7,302 bases of DNA from positions 1 to 7,302 of the forward strand of contig LUZO01000397.1 in the NCBI GenBank assembly GCA_001603685.1. Reading direction: 5' to 3'. Both the position numbers and the translations under genes were made by a program. The stretch comes from Bacteroidales bacterium Bact_23 (GTDB taxonomy: Bacteria; Bacteroidota; Bacteroidia; Bacteroidales; Lentimicrobiaceae). The notes beneath the pieces are model-generated. The model was not told the origin of the DNA and did not search any database. It saw nothing but the letters and a program-made list of their open reading frames with translations. Below are positions 6,476-7,302 of this stretch, piece after piece. Numbering within the stretch: position 1 is the first letter of the stretch; each line of letters opens with the position of its first letter.

Positions 6476-6970
6476 ATGATGAAAACTGCAACGGATCAAT
6501 TAATTACAGCTTATCTGGACTCCCCTTTGGGAAGCATTGAACTGACGATGCAGTCAGGTTACCTGAACGGCCTCAATTTTCTTGATGAACCGGTGAAAGA
6601 AGCGATTCCGCAGCCGCTTGAGGAAGCGGCAGAGCAGCTCAGAAGATACTTTGCCGGCACGCTGAAGCAGTTCAATCTGCCCATAAGGCCCGAAGGCACG
6701 CCGTTTCAGTTGCAGGTATGGGAACAGCTTATCACCATCCCCTACGGTGAAATTATGACCTACGGCGAAATTGCTGCCCGATTCGGAATGCGGAACGGCG
6801 CCCGGGCGGTGGGGCTGGCAAATGGCGCAAACCCCATTTCCATCATCGTTCCCTGCCACCGTGTAATCGGTGCCGGTGGCAAACTTACCGGCTACGGCGG
6901 CGGATTGTGGCGCAAGCAGTGGCTGCTCAAACTTGAAAAGGACCATTCGCCGGAAGGACTTTTCAGATAA
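6476..6970 (+). CDS. ogt: Methylated-DNA--[protein]-cysteine S-methyltransferase (O6-alkylguanine-DNA alkyltransferase)
   Basis: This suicide repair protein transfers the alkyl group from O6-methylguanine (and O4-methylthymine) to its own cysteine, restoring the base. The 164-residue product has the short variable N-terminal domain (about 1-72, including SPLGSIELT and the ERYF-like LRRYFAG at 56-61) and the conserved C-terminal domain (about 75-154). The active site is VPCHRVIG (125-132), with Cys127 as the acceptor and the only cysteine in the protein. TPFQLQVWEQLITIPYGEIMTYGEIA (75-100) leads into the helix-turn-helix, with the arginine finger in NGARAVGLANGANP (107-120). It has no Ada-type regulatory domain, so it is the constitutive Ogt type; the symbol follows that. 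Two start codons overlap at 6476 and 6479; the choice changes one residue. It sits 36 bases after the metallophosphoesterase with no terminator between, so the two likely share the promoter at 5200. A weak hairpin follows the stop. Confidence 0.95.
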   Translation: MMKTATDQLITAYLDSPLGSIELTMQSGYLNGLNFLDEPVKEAIPQPLEEAAEQLRRYFAGTLKQFNLPIRPEGTPFQLQVWEQLITIPYGEIMTYGEIAARFGMRNGARAVGLANGANPISIIVPCHRVIGAGGKLTGYGGGLWRKQWLLKLEKDHSPEGLFR

Positions 6971-6972
6971 AC

Positions 6973-6989
6973 AACCGGTTCCCGGTTTT
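6973..6989 (+). terminator. Possible weak terminator after the alkyltransferase gene
   Basis: AACCGG (6973-6978) pairs with CCGGTT (6982-6987) around a three-base loop, and the 3' arm continues to TTTT (6986-6989). It begins two bases after the stop codon. The stem is short and the T-run brief, so termination may be partial. Confidence 0.4.
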
Positions 6990-7282
6990 CTATAGTAGTG
7001 TTCCGGAATGGGCGGTACACGATTTTCTCTCCCCTGATTATCCCTTTTTTTTGTTTCTGTTCAGCTTCGGTTTTCTGATTTCCGGTACCGAATTGTCTTT
7101 ATGCTTCTCTGACTATCCGGTTGCGGTGAATGAAACGCTATCCGGTTACGCTATTTAGAATCCAAAAAATGTTTCACTTTCAATATAATAGTCGGAATAA
7201 AGTTATAATTTTGCGCTCAGCAGCAATTGGTTACTTCTTTGAAATCTTTTTCTTTTCTCAAACCATCGCATCATATCAGGCA
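6990..7282. other. Non-coding contig end region
   Basis: No open frame with protein-like character is visible on either strand. It contains T-rich tracts (7044-7052), a short inverted repeat TTCGGT/ACCGAA (7066-7071 and 7087-7092), and a direct repeat CTATCCGGTTrCG at 7113-7125 and 7138-7150 (12 of 13 identical, 25-base period). The promoter-like element near 7206 is listed separately. No tRNA or ncRNA family is recognised. Confidence 0.6.
7206..7213 (+). promoter_or_regulatory. Candidate -7 element for a gene beyond the contig end
   Basis: TAATTTTG matches TAnnTTTG at all fixed positions and is preceded by AT-rich sequence. No TTG is found 19 bases upstream. No ATG follows on the plus strand before the window ends, so the gene it might serve would begin beyond the sequenced part. 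Confidence 0.35.
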
Positions 7283-7302
7283 CTGTCTCTTATACACATC
7301 TC
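7283..7302 (+). other. Tn5/Nextera library adapter (mosaic end) left on the contig end
   Basis: The final 20 bases read CTGTCTCTTATACACATCTC. The first 19 are the exact reverse complement of the Tn5 mosaic end used in tagmentation libraries, and the last C continues as in the i7-side adapter and not the i5 side, though one base is thin evidence for the side. A perfect match exactly at a sequence end points to untrimmed adapter. This stretch should not be treated as genomic sequence or as a transposon end. Confidence 0.96.

Noticed and set aside
7283..7302. Genuine Tn5/IS50 transposon end
   Set aside because: The sequence is the hyperactive synthetic mosaic end, lies exactly at the contig end, and has no transposase or target duplication beside it.
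1..7302. A new defence, phage or mobile gene system
   Set aside because: Every sizeable gene belongs to a common housekeeping or envelope family. I found no nuclease, toxin-antitoxin, recombinase or phage signature and will not build a system from these neighbours.

Overview
The window most likely comes from a member of the Bacteroidota (Bacteroidetes), probably an environmental or metagenome-assembled genome. Four observations support this. There is a long (633-residue) PurF of the type I recall from Bacteroidales. There are DUF4476-type repeats in an exported protein, and a small signal-peptide-bearing outer-membrane beta-barrel protein. Intergenic regions carry matches to the Bacteroidota -7 promoter element TAnnTTTG, and starts lack strong Shine-Dalgarno sequences. 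The last 20 bases match the Tn5/Nextera adapter, so the right end is a contig end with untrimmed library sequence and not genome.

Layout. A small outer-membrane beta-barrel protein (144-758, +) converges, with only a 12-base gap, on a purF-type amidophosphoribosyltransferase (771-2672, -). A roughly 500-base gap without a convincing gene (2673-3181) carries the promoter regions of purF and of a GNAT acetyltransferase (3182-3649, +). Next is a secreted protein made of three DUF4476-like repeats, each with its own cysteine pair (3718-4809, +), closed by a clear intrinsic terminator. The following 478-base gap is structured: terminator, two tandem copies of a ~120-base repeat, three copies of a CGTTTA...TGCCAA motif, and the best promoter in the window. 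This promoter appears to drive a membrane-anchored metallophosphoesterase (5288-6439, +) and, 36 bases later, an O6-alkylguanine-DNA alkyltransferase (6476-6970, +). The last 330 bases are non-coding, with a promoter-like motif whose gene lies beyond the contig end.

Together the genes look like ordinary chromosomal functions: purine synthesis, alkylation repair, envelope proteins and an acetyltransferase. I see no phage, defence, CRISPR or conjugative module. The most interesting items are the three-repeat, six-cysteine secreted protein, the motif array upstream of the metallophosphoesterase/alkyltransferase pair, the PurF variant that seems to have lost most iron-sulfur ligands, and the adapter at the end, which is an artefact.
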